Source of the DNA: a virus
DNA: 47,150 nt
IMG/VR virus record: IMGVR_UViG_3300021091_000131
Coordinates: 1-47,150 of that record
Reading direction: 5' to 3' (one strand)
In this document: piece by piece, positions 1 through 8,476 of the stretch
Layout: each line of letters opens with the position of its first letter
Position numbering within the stretch: position 1 is the stretch's first letter
Made by a program: the position numbers and the translations under genes
Notes under the pieces: model-generated
What the model was told of the DNA's origin: nothing
The model's database searches: none
What the model saw: only the letters and a program-made list of their open reading frames with translations

Positions 1-147
1 AACCAAACTTGGTTTATTGGGTCAATTGGGGGTAGTTCATTTTTTATGGATGCCAATTTAGGTCAATTCAGAATTTACAAATCATTAAGAACTACATCTG
101 AAATTTTAGATGAATATAATAATACAAAATCAAGATACGGTCTCTAA
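1..147 (+). CDS. C-terminal end of a LamG/concanavalin-like virion protein (partial)
   Basis: The reading frame is open from the first base and stops with TAA at 145-147, giving 48 residues of a protein that begins outside the window. The end of the peptide contains FRIYKSLRTTSEILDEYN followed by NTKSRYGL. This is the usual closing strand and tail of laminin-G/concanavalin A-like domains in phage structural proteins, which often end in a YN-x-TK-x-R-[YF]-G-L pattern. Such domains bind sugars or decorate tail and fibre proteins, so a receptor-binding or decoration role is plausible. The family call rests on this short piece only, and the rest of the protein is not visible. Confidence 0.6.
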   Translation, partial: NQTWFIGSIGGSSFFMDANLGQFRIYKSLRTTSEILDEYNNTKSRYGL

Positions 148-172
148 TTCAACCATAAAATTAGAGTGAGTA

Positions 173-925
173 ATGAAAATATTATTTTCATCTGTAAGTG
201 TTATAAATTTTAATATAAATGAATTAAACTTACTTTATAATTCTGCGAAAAAATTTTTTTTACAAAACCATACTTTAGATTTTGTTTTATTTTCTGACAT
301 TGATATTAATATAGGTGGTGTCAGGACTATTAAAATAGATACTCCACATATACAATCTACAAATTTTTATCAGTTTTTAAAAGTTTTAACTTTAAATGAA
401 ATTGATATAAATGTATATGATTATATTTTTGTTAATGATAACGATCAAATGTATGTAAACTATGTTGAGGAATCTGATATTTTAACAAATGAATTATGTA
501 TACTATCTCATTTTTATCCCTCAGTAAAAACAAAAGATCAAATAATTTTATGGTCTGATATTGTTGAGATAAATGATCCGAACAAACAACATACTATGGG
601 TAATTTTTTTGGTGGACCTAAATTTCTTATGCAACAATTTTTAAACTTTTGTAATAATTTTTGGGAAACTCATAAAGATTATAGTTTCAATGGGACTGGA
701 ATTTTTTCAGTATATCCTGAAGAAGTTTTATTAATAAAATTTTTAATAGATAATAATATTCAAGAAAAAAGGTTAATATCACAATTACATTTTGAAAATA
801 AAGGATTTATGACTAATATAAACGCCTACGGGAATCTAATTGAAAACATAAAAAACTTTAAGTTAATCCACAATACAAAACACGATTTAGATTTTTCACA
901 AAAAATATTTGATTTAGTAAACTAA
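173..925 (+). CDS. Glycosyltransferase, family 6 (ABO/alpha-galactosyltransferase-like) candidate
   Basis: The 250 aa protein has a GT6-like order of motifs. An N-terminal strand-helix is followed by KKFFLQNHTLDFVLFSD (26-42), matching the 'FL-GH-VDY-IFTD' block. FVNDNDQMY (86-94) occupies the place of the metal-binding DxD; it reads as both NxN, common in bacterial GT6 enzymes, and DxD. MGNFFGGPKFLMQQFLNFC (142-160) resembles the FFGG acceptor-site block, and YPEEVLLIKFLI (181-192) sits where GT6 enzymes have the WHDE-x-LN helix. From family knowledge, these enzymes add Gal or GalNAc to a terminal sugar. No signal or membrane segment is seen, so it would act in the cytoplasm. The acceptor could be host surface glycan precursors or a phage protein. 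A different GT-A family is the main alternative. Confidence 0.55.
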   Translation: MKILFSSVSVINFNINELNLLYNSAKKFFLQNHTLDFVLFSDIDINIGGVRTIKIDTPHIQSTNFYQFLKVLTLNEIDINVYDYIFVNDNDQMYVNYVEESDILTNELCILSHFYPSVKTKDQIILWSDIVEINDPNKQHTMGNFFGGPKFLMQQFLNFCNNFWETHKDYSFNGTGIFSVYPEEVLLIKFLIDNNIQEKRLISQLHFENKGFMTNINAYGNLIENIKNFKLIHNTKHDLDFSQKIFDLVN

Positions 926-1017
926 TTTTTTTTATTCAAATAATTTTTGTTATTATTGTAATATAAGACAAACTGTAATTAAGTTTACAAGCTAATAGGT
1001 CACATTAAAATTATAAC

Positions 1018-3915
1018 ATGAAAGAGATTATTTCTCAAGAAGTTATCGAAAACTTCTTAAATGGTGCCGATGCAGAAGAGTTCATTGTTGGTGTTGAATA
1101 TGATTATCCAACAAATAAAATTTACAAAATTATACAAGATCCTGTTCAAGGAAAAATTATTAAACAAGATTCATTTATTCCGTTTCTTTGGGTTAGTGAT
1201 TTAAGTGGTTTGAATTTTTATAAAAATTCGAAATCATTACAAAAGAAAAAAATGAATGAACATGGTATTATAATTGAAAAATTAGAAACCAAAGGTAATG
1301 AACGTTTAGAAAATGGTTTAAAGTTTTTAGTAAAAAGTATTAAGAGTTATACAAACCTTACAAGTTTTTTTAGGGAAGGTGGTTTAGATCCGTGGGATGA
1401 TAAATATAGACAATACTTTCAGGTTTTATCACCCGTAGAACAATATTTGATAGATAAAAAGAAAAGACTTTTCAAAGGTATAGATGACTATTCTGATGTT
1501 TATAGATTTGTATTTGATATTGAAACGACAGGTTTAGAACCTGAAACCAATAAAATAATTTTAATTGGTGTAAAAGATAATCGAGGTTTACAAAAAACAA
1601 TTTCTGCTTTTGGTGAAGATGGTGAAAAAAAATGTATAGAGGAATTTTTTGAAATAATTAAAGAACAAAAACCTACAATTATAAGTGGATATAATTCAGC
1701 ATTTTTTGATTGGCCATTTATTTTGAAAAGAGCAGAAATACTTGGTGTTAATGTCCAATTATTGACAAGTATTTTTACAAGTAAAGGAATTATCGAAAAA
1801 GAGGGAGTTTTAAAACTAGCAAACGAAATTGAACCTTATACACAACATGTTATATGGGGTTTTAATATCATAGATATTGCTCACGCTGTTCGTAGAGCAC
1901 AGGCAATTAATTCAGAAATTAAATCTTGGGGATTAAAATACATAACAAAATATTTGGAAAAAGAAAAACCAAATCGTGTTTACGTTGATGGTGCATGGAT
2001 TTCAAAAATTTATCTTGATAATGAAAGTTATTATATTAATCCAAAAACTGGAAATTATAAAAAAATTGGTGAACCGGGAACTGAGGGTTTACTTGAAAAA
2101 TTTCCTGGCAAATACGAAATATGGCCTGGCAGAAAAATTGTAGAACAATATTTGGATGATGATTTGTACGAAACTATGATTGTTGACGATTCGTTTTCAC
2201 AATCTACATTTTTACTTTCTAAATTAGTTCCGACAACATATGAAAGAATTGCAACAATGGGAACCGCAACATTATGGAAGATAATCATGTTAGCTTGGTC
2301 ATATGAAAATAATCTAGCGATACCATGTAAAGATGAAAAACGCGCAATTACAGGAGGTTTATCAAGATTATTAAATGTTGGTTACTCAAAAAATATTGTC
2401 AAATTTGACTATGCATCTCTTTATCCGTCAATTCAACTTGTTTATGATGTGTTTCCTGAATGTGACGTAATGAGTGTACAAAAGTCGATGTTGAAATATT
2501 TCCGTGACATTCGTATCAAATATAAAAGACTTGCTGGCGAACTTACAAAGACAAATCCTGTTGAAGCGGAAATGTATGATCGTAAGCAATTACCAATTAA
2601 AATTTTTATTAATGGATATTTCGGTTCACTATCCGCGCCACAAGTATTTCCTTGGGGTGATATGAATATGGGTGAAACAATTACATGCACAGGTCGTCAA
2701 TGTCTTCGTATGATGATTATGTTCTTTATGAAGAAAGGATATAAACCTCTTGTAATGGATACAGATGGTGTCAACTTTGAAATGCCTCTAAATGTTGAAA
2801 ATACTATTTATGTTGGTAAGGGAAATAATGAATTAGTGGAAAAAGATAAAGAATATTGGGGTGTTGAAGCGGACACTGCCGAGTTCAACGACATATTCAT
2901 GAGAAATGAAATGGGGTTGGATATTGACTACTTTTCTTCAGCGAGTATTAACGTTTCTCGTAAGAACTACATCATTAAGTTGTTAAAAAAAGGTAAAGAA
3001 AAAATCAAATTAACAGGTAATACTATTAAATCAAAAAAGTTACAACAATACGTTGTTGAATTTTTAGATGAAGGTTTAAAACATTTATTGAATGGTGATG
3101 GAGTTGCATTTATAGAATTATATTATGAATATGTTAATAAAATATTTAGTAAAGAAATTCCATTATCCAAAATTGCAAACAGGGCTCGTGTTAAACAATC
3201 AATCGAAGATTATAAAAAACATATAAAAAAAACAACTAAAGCGGGATCATTAATGTCAAGACAGGCACATATGGAACTTGTAATATTAAATGATTATCCG
3301 GCTGGTTTAGGTGAAACAATTTATTATATTAATAATGGAACAAAAAAGTCATCAGGAGATGTTCAAAAAATTTCTAAACCAACAAAAAAACAACAAGAAG
3401 AATACTTACAAAAATATAATAAACAAATACCAAATGATTTCATTGAAATAAATTGTTACATGATAATGGAAAAGGAAATTCAAAATAATCCCGATATGAC
3501 AGGTGATTATAATGTTCCTCGTTACATGAATATTTTTAATAAAAGAATTGAGTCATTGCTTTGTGTTTTTAAACCAGAAATTAGAGACGAAATATTAATT
3601 GAGGATCCAAAAGATAGACAATATTTTACTAAACTACAATGTGAATTAGTAAATGGTTTTCCACTAAAAGAAGGTGGTCAAGATAAATTTGAAGAGGTGA
3701 TGACACTTTCAGACTCTGAAGTTTTATTTTGGAATAGGGTAAAAAAAGATCCATTCTTTATGTATGTTGATAATAGTTTAGATTTAGTTGATAAATATTG
3801 GGTAGATCACAATAGAAAAGTTGTATCATTACAAGCAAATAGTACAATAAGTAATGAAGATGAAATTATTGAAAGTAATGGAAACGATTTTGCTTATCAT
3901 GCGGTAGAAATTTAA
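1018..3915 (+). CDS. 43: DNA polymerase, family B (T4 gp43-like)
   Basis: A 965 aa replicative polymerase, slightly longer than T4 gp43 (about 900 aa). The 3'-5' proofreading domain is intact: Exo I FDIETTGLE (D167, E169), Exo II SGYNSAFFDWP (D231) and a YLDDDLYE segment suitable for Exo III. The polymerase domain has motif A FDYASLYPSIQ (D464), motif B-like NGYFGSLSAPQVFPWGD and motif C MDTDG (D581, D583). Motif C has Gly where most family B enzymes have Ser. Roughly 60 extra residues lie around 320-385, before the palm. The 92 nt upstream are A/T-rich and have no TATTTAT motif, which fits early or middle expression. It converges on the minus-strand gp13-like gene 38 nt downstream. Confidence 0.97.
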   Translation: MKEIISQEVIENFLNGADAEEFIVGVEYDYPTNKIYKIIQDPVQGKIIKQDSFIPFLWVSDLSGLNFYKNSKSLQKKKMNEHGIIIEKLETKGNERLENGLKFLVKSIKSYTNLTSFFREGGLDPWDDKYRQYFQVLSPVEQYLIDKKKRLFKGIDDYSDVYRFVFDIETTGLEPETNKIILIGVKDNRGLQKTISAFGEDGEKKCIEEFFEIIKEQKPTIISGYNSAFFDWPFILKRAEILGVNVQLLTSIFTSKGIIEKEGVLKLANEIEPYTQHVIWGFNIIDIAHAVRRAQAINSEIKSWGLKYITKYLEKEKPNRVYVDGAWISKIYLDNESYYINPKTGNYKKIGEPGTEGLLEKFPGKYEIWPGRKIVEQYLDDDLYETMIVDDSFSQSTFLLSKLVPTTYERIATMGTATLWKIIMLAWSYENNLAIPCKDEKRAITGGLSRLLNVGYSKNIVKFDYASLYPSIQLVYDVFPECDVMSVQKSMLKYFRDIRIKYKRLAGELTKTNPVEAEMYDRKQLPIKIFINGYFGSLSAPQVFPWGDMNMGETITCTGRQCLRMMIMFFMKKGYKPLVMDTDGVNFEMPLNVENTIYVGKGNNELVEKDKEYWGVEADTAEFNDIFMRNEMGLDIDYFSSASINVSRKNYIIKLLKKGKEKIKLTGNTIKSKKLQQYVVEFLDEGLKHLLNGDGVAFIELYYEYVNKIFSKEIPLSKIANRARVKQSIEDYKKHIKKTTKAGSLMSRQAHMELVILNDYPAGLGETIYYINNGTKKSSGDVQKISKPTKKQQEEYLQKYNKQIPNDFIEINCYMIMEKEIQNNPDMTGDYNVPRYMNIFNKRIESLLCVFKPEIRDEILIEDPKDRQYFTKLQCELVNGFPLKEGGQDKFEEVMTLSDSEVLFWNRVKKDPFFMYVDNSLDLVDKYWVDHNRKVVSLQANSTISNEDEIIESNGNDFAYHAVEI

Positions 3916-3953
3916 ATTATTTTATAAGTGACATTTACTCTTGTAATTTAATA

Positions 3954-5072
3954 TCAAATTACATTAAATGGTGATTGCATTGGTCTATATTTCAATGACT
4001 TGTTTAGATTTTCTGCTTCGTTACCTTTTCTTTCAAGTATTTTTTCAGGACGAAGTCTCTCAAGTCTTTGCATTAATTCTTCGATAAGTTTTGATCTTTC
4101 ATCTTTTGCTTCAGTAAGTAAAGTTGAATAATCAAGTTTAATTGTGCTATCGGGAACCTGTAGATCACCTGAAAATTTACCCCATATTCTGGCCAATCCT
4201 TCTTTTGCAAATGTTATAAGATATTTTCTAACCCAGTTTTGTGCTGGTCTATTTAAAATGTCCCATGTCAACATTTCTGTTTCAACGTCTGATGGAAGTT
4301 TGACAACATCAGCATTTTGTTCTAAACACGTATCTCTATCGAATGTATCATAATACCAATACCAAACTTTGAAATTGTTATTTGTTATTGAAGCAAAGTC
4401 AAATCTCCCTCCTGGAACGTTGTATAAATGAACATTTTTTGTTCCATTTGGACCCGCCGTAATCCTGTAAGTTAATTCACCACCAATTAATCTGTTTTTA
4501 AGATTTCTATCTTGCATTCTTAACAATAAATCAAATGCCGGTAAAAGAAAATATGATCCTGAAGAACCAACTTGTGCAAATCCACCAACACCACCAAATC
4601 CAACGCCACCAAGACCACCAAAACCACCTAAGAACGGATCAACTATTGAGTCTGTTAATTCTGATCTCGTAAACCATAATAATTCATTAATTTCTCTGCC
4701 AGCAGGTATTGTGTAGTTTTGGACTCCTCTTGTTAATTCAAAATAATCTTTTTTAAGTTCCCAAGGTCCGTTTGATTGCAAACCAACAATTTTAGAATAT
4801 GAATAGGAATATTGAGTTTCATACTCTAAACTTCTTGTTGTAAAAGCTCTTGAAAGAGACTGAGCATCAACATCCAAACCAACTAAAGCGGACCACTGAG
4901 ATTCGATTAACCAATCATTTACATACTGTTCGTATTCTGACATGGATAATTCTAAAAAAGTGTCCATTTGTTCCTCTGTAAGTTCAATACCTCTAACTGG
5001 CATACCTAAAAGGTGGAAAACTTGTGTATATAGTTTATCTTTTTGATCCTGTGTGATTATTGTCGCGGACAT
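3954..5072 (-). CDS. Neck/head-completion protein, gp13-like candidate
   Basis: A 372 aa protein read from the ATG at 5072. An in-frame upstream extension exists but would cross the divergent promoter region. The N-terminus (KLYTQVFHLLGMPVRGIELT, then EEQMDTFLELSMSEYEQYV) follows the layout of T4-type gp13 neck proteins: a helix, 'LG-P-I-V/L', then a helix with 'D-ALE-Y-EY'. A Gly/Phe-rich loop lies in the middle (GGFGGLGGVGFGGVGGF), and the C-terminal part is charged and probably helical. From T4 biology, gp13 with gp14 closes the filled head and docks the tail. The gene runs opposite to most of the tail cluster. Without a profile search, 'conserved virion protein' is the safe call and gp13 the best guess. 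Confidence 0.5.
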   Translation of the reverse strand: MSATIITQDQKDKLYTQVFHLLGMPVRGIELTEEQMDTFLELSMSEYEQYVNDWLIESQWSALVGLDVDAQSLSRAFTTRSLEYETQYSYSYSKIVGLQSNGPWELKKDYFELTRGVQNYTIPAGREINELLWFTRSELTDSIVDPFLGGFGGLGGVGFGGVGGFAQVGSSGSYFLLPAFDLLLRMQDRNLKNRLIGGELTYRITAGPNGTKNVHLYNVPGGRFDFASITNNNFKVWYWYYDTFDRDTCLEQNADVVKLPSDVETEMLTWDILNRPAQNWVRKYLITFAKEGLARIWGKFSGDLQVPDSTIKLDYSTLLTEAKDERSKLIEELMQRLERLRPEKILERKGNEAENLNKSLKYRPMQSPFNVI

Positions 5073-5114
5073 AATTTCTTTGTATATTCTAATAAATAGT
5101 TTAGATTTGTGAAT
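5073..5114. promoter_or_regulatory. Divergent promoter region with TATTTAT motif (minus-strand sense)
   Basis: These 42 nt separate two divergent genes. Read on the minus strand they contain ACTATTTATT (5091-5100), about 19 nt before the gp13-like ATG. The same CTATTTAT sequence precedes many virion genes in this window. The plus-strand gene must start within or next to this segment. A GTG at 5109 is in frame with the ATG at 5115. Confidence 0.45.
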
Positions 5115-6101
5115 ATGATAAGAGACCAATTTGTGGAAATATATAATAAAAAAAAGTTGGTTAGGGATTTATTAAAAAATACCCTAAACGAAGTTTTACC
5201 TACAGTAGATTTTTCAAATACTGCAAAGTATAGATATAACAAGATTAAAGGTGGAATAGAAATAAATTTGTCTGGTTGTTGGGTTTGGTCTTGGATGAAC
5301 ACCTTAAACACAAATTATTCATGTTTATATTTGTTGATTGATGAAATTAACAGAATTGAACCAAAAAAAATTTTAGGTGATTATTTAGAAAATAATACGG
5401 AAATCACTATAGAATATTTTAAATCGTGTTTGATAAAACATAAACAGGTTTTTTTTACTCGTGGTTCTAATATTTTTAGAGACATGTTTTTTATTACACA
5501 AATGACATGGAATAAAGGTCTTATATCGGTTATATCAGGTTTAATAACATTTTCAAAAAATTTTAAAATTGAAAATTTTAATGTTGATTACAAAAGAGGT
5601 CAAATAGATGATATGACCAAAGGATGTGATTTAGAAATATTCTTCGATGGTAGAAAAAATAAATGCCAACACAAAATTTCCAAACTATATGATAAAGGTG
5701 GTTTTTTCATTTCAAATAATTTTATATATAGTGAAGAAATATATAGAAAACATGTAGATTTAATTTCGATAGAGTCAGACGAAAAAATTTATTTGTTTCA
5801 TAATTCAAAAGATAAAAATTTATGTGGAACAGATGAAAGAGGTAATTTTAAAATATATAAATCAATATTAATACATCCACCAATGTATAAAGAAAATCAA
5901 GAGGTAACAAAGTTTTTAACAATGTTAAATCAACATTGTTTTACTAAAAAAATCATATTTGAATTTGAAAAGGGAGATGTTTTGGAAAATTATTTCGAGG
6001 ATGTAACAAATAATAACGTGAGAATAATCAAACTTTTTTTAAATAATTTTGATGACGACAATTTAGTAGAAAAAATTAAAAATCAAATAGACAAACTATA
6101 A
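5115..6101 (+). CDS. Unknown protein with a PD-(D/E)XK nuclease-like signature
   Basis: A 328 aa protein from the ATG at 5115; a GTG two codons upstream is possible. It does not match a family I can name. One segment stands out: GCDLEIFFDGRKNKCQHKIS (170-189). It has the pattern of the restriction-endonuclease-like core, an Asp (D172) on a strand, a turn, then a hydrophobic strand ending Q-x-K (Q185, K187). An acidic residue upstream could complete the site. The protein is Lys/Asn-rich with no membrane segment. Its 3' end overlaps the last codons of the convergent helicase gene by 6 nt. Nuclease function is inference from a single motif. Confidence 0.5.
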   Translation: MIRDQFVEIYNKKKLVRDLLKNTLNEVLPTVDFSNTAKYRYNKIKGGIEINLSGCWVWSWMNTLNTNYSCLYLLIDEINRIEPKKILGDYLENNTEITIEYFKSCLIKHKQVFFTRGSNIFRDMFFITQMTWNKGLISVISGLITFSKNFKIENFNVDYKRGQIDDMTKGCDLEIFFDGRKNKCQHKISKLYDKGGFFISNNFIYSEEIYRKHVDLISIESDEKIYLFHNSKDKNLCGTDERGNFKIYKSILIHPPMYKENQEVTKFLTMLNQHCFTKKIIFEFEKGDVLENYFEDVTNNNVRIIKLFLNNFDDDNLVEKIKNQIDKL

Positions 6102-7838
6102 CAACTCCTTAATTAAATCTTTACTAAATGTTTCAGAATATTCTCCATCACCCATAACCTGATCAATTATATTCTTTTTCTTCTGTAGTATATTGTATAT
6201 TACCTTTTCAATCGTATTTTCAAATACAGGATAAAAAACTAAAACACTATTTTTTTGTCCGTATCTATATGCTCTGTCTTCCGCCTGACTATGATGTGCC
6301 GGAACAAAAGATAAATCGTTCATTATAACTGTTTCCGCTGCTGTCAGCGTAATACCAACTCCACCCGCAACTATATTAGAAATAAATATTTTTACCTTGT
6401 CTTCGTTTTGAAATCTGTCAACCGATTCTTGTCTACGTTCTTTATTCATTCTACCATCAAGAATAACCGATTGTTTTTTGTATTTTTCGTGTAACATATC
6501 TAAGGTCATTGTGAAATTAGTAAACACAATAACTTTTTTACCTTGTTCCAAACAACGATCAATCAGTTCGCATGTATAGGGTATTTTTTCATATGAAATA
6601 AGTTGCCTCACTTTCATGAGACGATTTAATGTTACACTTACAGTATCAGTTTCTTTATTTTCTTTACTTATTCTAGTAAATTCTTCTAATTCTTCATCGT
6701 ACATTTTTGAATTTAATTCAACAAAAATTGGTGTTACAATTTTTTCAGGTAAATCAAGAATATCTGTTTTCATTCTTCTCAAAACAACATTTTTTGTTCT
6801 CTCTCTCAGTTCGTCTAAATTACTTGCGCCGCTTGTATTCCAAACTTTTCTATTACCAACCCTAAATTGAAATCCTTTACAATATCTTCTTACATATGTT
6901 TGCCAATTTAATGTAAGCGGTGACCCAACAATTTTTAATAAATTGAAATAATTTATTGGTCGTGATGTCATAGGGGTTCCTGTTAATAACCAAACTTTTT
7001 GTATTGTGTTCAAAACATCATTTAAAAGTCTTGTTCTATTTGCAGTTGTATTAGAGATATAGTGTGCCTCATCTACTATTGCAATATCAAATTTTTCATT
7101 AACCAATAATTTATAATCTTCACTATCTTCGCTTTTATCTGTTGTATGATAATTTTTTAATATATCATAGTTTATAATATAATAATCAAAAGTAGATCCC
7201 CATTTTCTACCTTCCACAATTAAAATTCTTTTATCTGAATAGTTTTCAATCTCTCTTTTCCAATTTATTTTCAAAGAAGCTGGACATACAATCAAGACTT
7301 TTTTTACACTACACTCTAAAGAAGCTATTACCGCGGATGTACTTTTACCCAAACCCATATCGTCAGCAAGAATAAACTTATCATTGGCCAATAATTTTTC
7401 TATTGCAAACTTTTGATGTTCCATCGGTGGCCGATTTGAATATATTGAATAATCAATTTCTCTATTTAATTTTTTTTCGGGTTGAACAACCGCAGCTTTT
7501 GGTAACCAAAATGCACTATTATGTTCCGAATCTAAAATTTTACCCCAAATATGATATGCCTTTTCGGTTTCACACAATAATTTTTCACACCATATTTGTA
7601 TAGGTGGAATTGGTAGTAATTTATCTTCCTGAATTTTTTCACCAAATGTTGAAACTATTTGTATATGCTTTCTCGCAACTTTAGGTGTTGTTTCTTTATA
7701 TTTTAAAACATATTCGGCTTGAGGTCTTGTTAATTTAAAGTTTTTTAAATCAATAAATTTACGTTTCCATTCTAATAGTTGATTATTAGAACCGTCATAT
7801 GTTGACAATATTTCTCTTGCTTCTATTTCCGGTATCAT
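6096..7838 (-). CDS. SNF2-family DNA helicase/ATPase (superfamily 2)
   Basis: A 580 aa protein with a complete SF2/SNF2 motif set. Q-like PPMEHQKFAIEKLL (137-150) is followed by motif I DDMGLGKS (159-166), Ia VLIVCPASLKINW, motif II DEAH (256-259), motif III LLTGTP, motif IV KVIVFTNFTMTLDML, motif V VAGGVGITLTAAETVI and motif VI QAEDRAYRYGQ. The 'RxYRxGQ' form of motif VI and the 'NW-REI' block mark the SNF2/SMARCAL1 group and not T4 UvsW. About 135 residues precede the ATPase and may carry a DNA-binding domain. In phages such proteins are thought to remodel forks or displace proteins from DNA; that role is inferred. TATTTATA lies about 17 nt upstream of its start on the minus strand. Confidence 0.92.
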   Translation of the reverse strand: MIPEIEAREILSTYDGSNNQLLEWKRKFIDLKNFKLTRPQAEYVLKYKETTPKVARKHIQIVSTFGEKIQEDKLLPIPPIQIWCEKLLCETEKAYHIWGKILDSEHNSAFWLPKAAVVQPEKKLNREIDYSIYSNRPPMEHQKFAIEKLLANDKFILADDMGLGKSTSAVIASLECSVKKVLIVCPASLKINWKREIENYSDKRILIVEGRKWGSTFDYYIINYDILKNYHTTDKSEDSEDYKLLVNEKFDIAIVDEAHYISNTTANRTRLLNDVLNTIQKVWLLTGTPMTSRPINYFNLLKIVGSPLTLNWQTYVRRYCKGFQFRVGNRKVWNTSGASNLDELRERTKNVVLRRMKTDILDLPEKIVTPIFVELNSKMYDEELEEFTRISKENKETDTVSVTLNRLMKVRQLISYEKIPYTCELIDRCLEQGKKVIVFTNFTMTLDMLHEKYKKQSVILDGRMNKERRQESVDRFQNEDKVKIFISNIVAGGVGITLTAAETVIMNDLSFVPAHHSQAEDRAYRYGQKNSVLVFYPVFENTIEKVIYNILQKKKNIIDQVMGDGEYSETFSKDLIKELL

Positions 7839-7894
7839 AATTGAACAATTAAAATATAAATAATTTAAATATAATACTAAACTATTTACATAAG
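7839..7894. promoter_or_regulatory. Divergent promoter region between helicase and sulfotransferase-like genes
   Basis: A 56 nt A/T-rich divergent spacer. On the minus strand TATTTATA (7855-7862) precedes the helicase. On the plus strand CTATTTAC (7882-7889) lies 5 nt before the ATG at 7895. Both are in the sense direction of the gene they precede. The plus-strand reading of 7855-7862 is TATAAATA, which equals the T4 late promoter. However, the other sites in this window support the TATTTAT orientation. Confidence 0.4.
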
Positions 7895-8461
7895 ATGGGT
7901 GCCAAGTTCTATTCAGAATCTATTTTAATATTCCAAAAGTGTGGAACTAGGTTTTTTAAAAAAACTGAACCATATTTAGGATTACCCCAAATCGTATCTC
8001 CTTTTTACAATTCAGAGTTTGATTGGAACAAAGTCAAATATGTGATTGTAAGACCTCCAAGTGACGTTTTTTTATCTTCATTACATACAGAATACTTTAA
8101 TATTAAAAGAATTGGTGGATCTGAAATTATAATAAATAAAATGTTGGATGTGGTTGAAGGAGGTGGTCATTTTCATCCAAAACAAAACGAATATCTTTAC
8201 CATTATTGGTGTGATTATAATTTCAAAACTATTAATATCTCTAATTTAAGTTTGTTTACAAAATTAATGACAGGAATAGAAATTTCTATTGAAAATTCAG
8301 ATACATATTTAGAATTTTCAAAAAATATTACAAAAGAAAAAACATTTAATTTTTTTAAAGAAAAATATCTAAAAAAAATAGAAAAATTATTACGTTTGGT
8401 TGAAGAAGATAATATTTGGTATAAAAGGTTATTGGAAAAATCAAGACTGACTTCTTTTTAA
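7895..8461 (+). CDS. Sulfotransferase-like protein (carbohydrate sulfotransferase family candidate)
   Basis: A 188 aa protein, short for the family. The first strand and loop, ILIFQKCGTRFFKK (10-23), resemble the 5'-phosphosulfate-binding loop 'PK-x-G-[ST]-T'. KYVIVRPPSDVFLSSLH (48-64) resembles the 3'-phosphate-binding block 'VRDP-x-R-x-x-S'. HFHPKQNEYLYHYW (92-105) resembles the 'HF-x-PQ' motif of Golgi-type carbohydrate sulfotransferases. If active, it would move sulfate from PAPS to a glycan in the host cytoplasm. It lies between a replication-type helicase and virion neck genes, so the context does not define a pathway. The loop lacks a canonical GS/GT-T triad, so it might be a degenerate or divergent member. 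Confidence 0.55.
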   Translation: MGAKFYSESILIFQKCGTRFFKKTEPYLGLPQIVSPFYNSEFDWNKVKYVIVRPPSDVFLSSLHTEYFNIKRIGGSEIIINKMLDVVEGGGHFHPKQNEYLYHYWCDYNFKTINISNLSLFTKLMTGIEISIENSDTYLEFSKNITKEKTFNFFKEKYLKKIEKLLRLVEEDNIWYKRLLEKSRLTSF

Positions 8462-8462
8462 A

Positions 8463-8470
8463 CTATTTAT
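8463..8470 (+). promoter_or_regulatory. CTATTTAT motif upstream of gp14-like gene
   Basis: CTATTTAT begins 2 nt after the previous stop codon and ends 6 nt before the ATG at 8477. If it is a -10-type late promoter, the transcript would start almost at the AUG. Confidence 0.4.
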
Positions 8471-8476
8471 TAGTAT

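Noticed and set aside
5057-5311. 84-codon minus-strand frame overlapping the divergent region
   Set aside because: It overlaps both the gp13-like gene start and the start of the plus-strand gene, with no recognisable motif.
7855-7862. TATAAATA on the plus strand, identical to the T4 late promoter
   Set aside because: It is the reverse complement of TATTTATA, which is in the sense direction of the minus-strand helicase. All other sites support TATTTAT as the directional form, so I do not call a T4-type promoter for the plus-strand gene.
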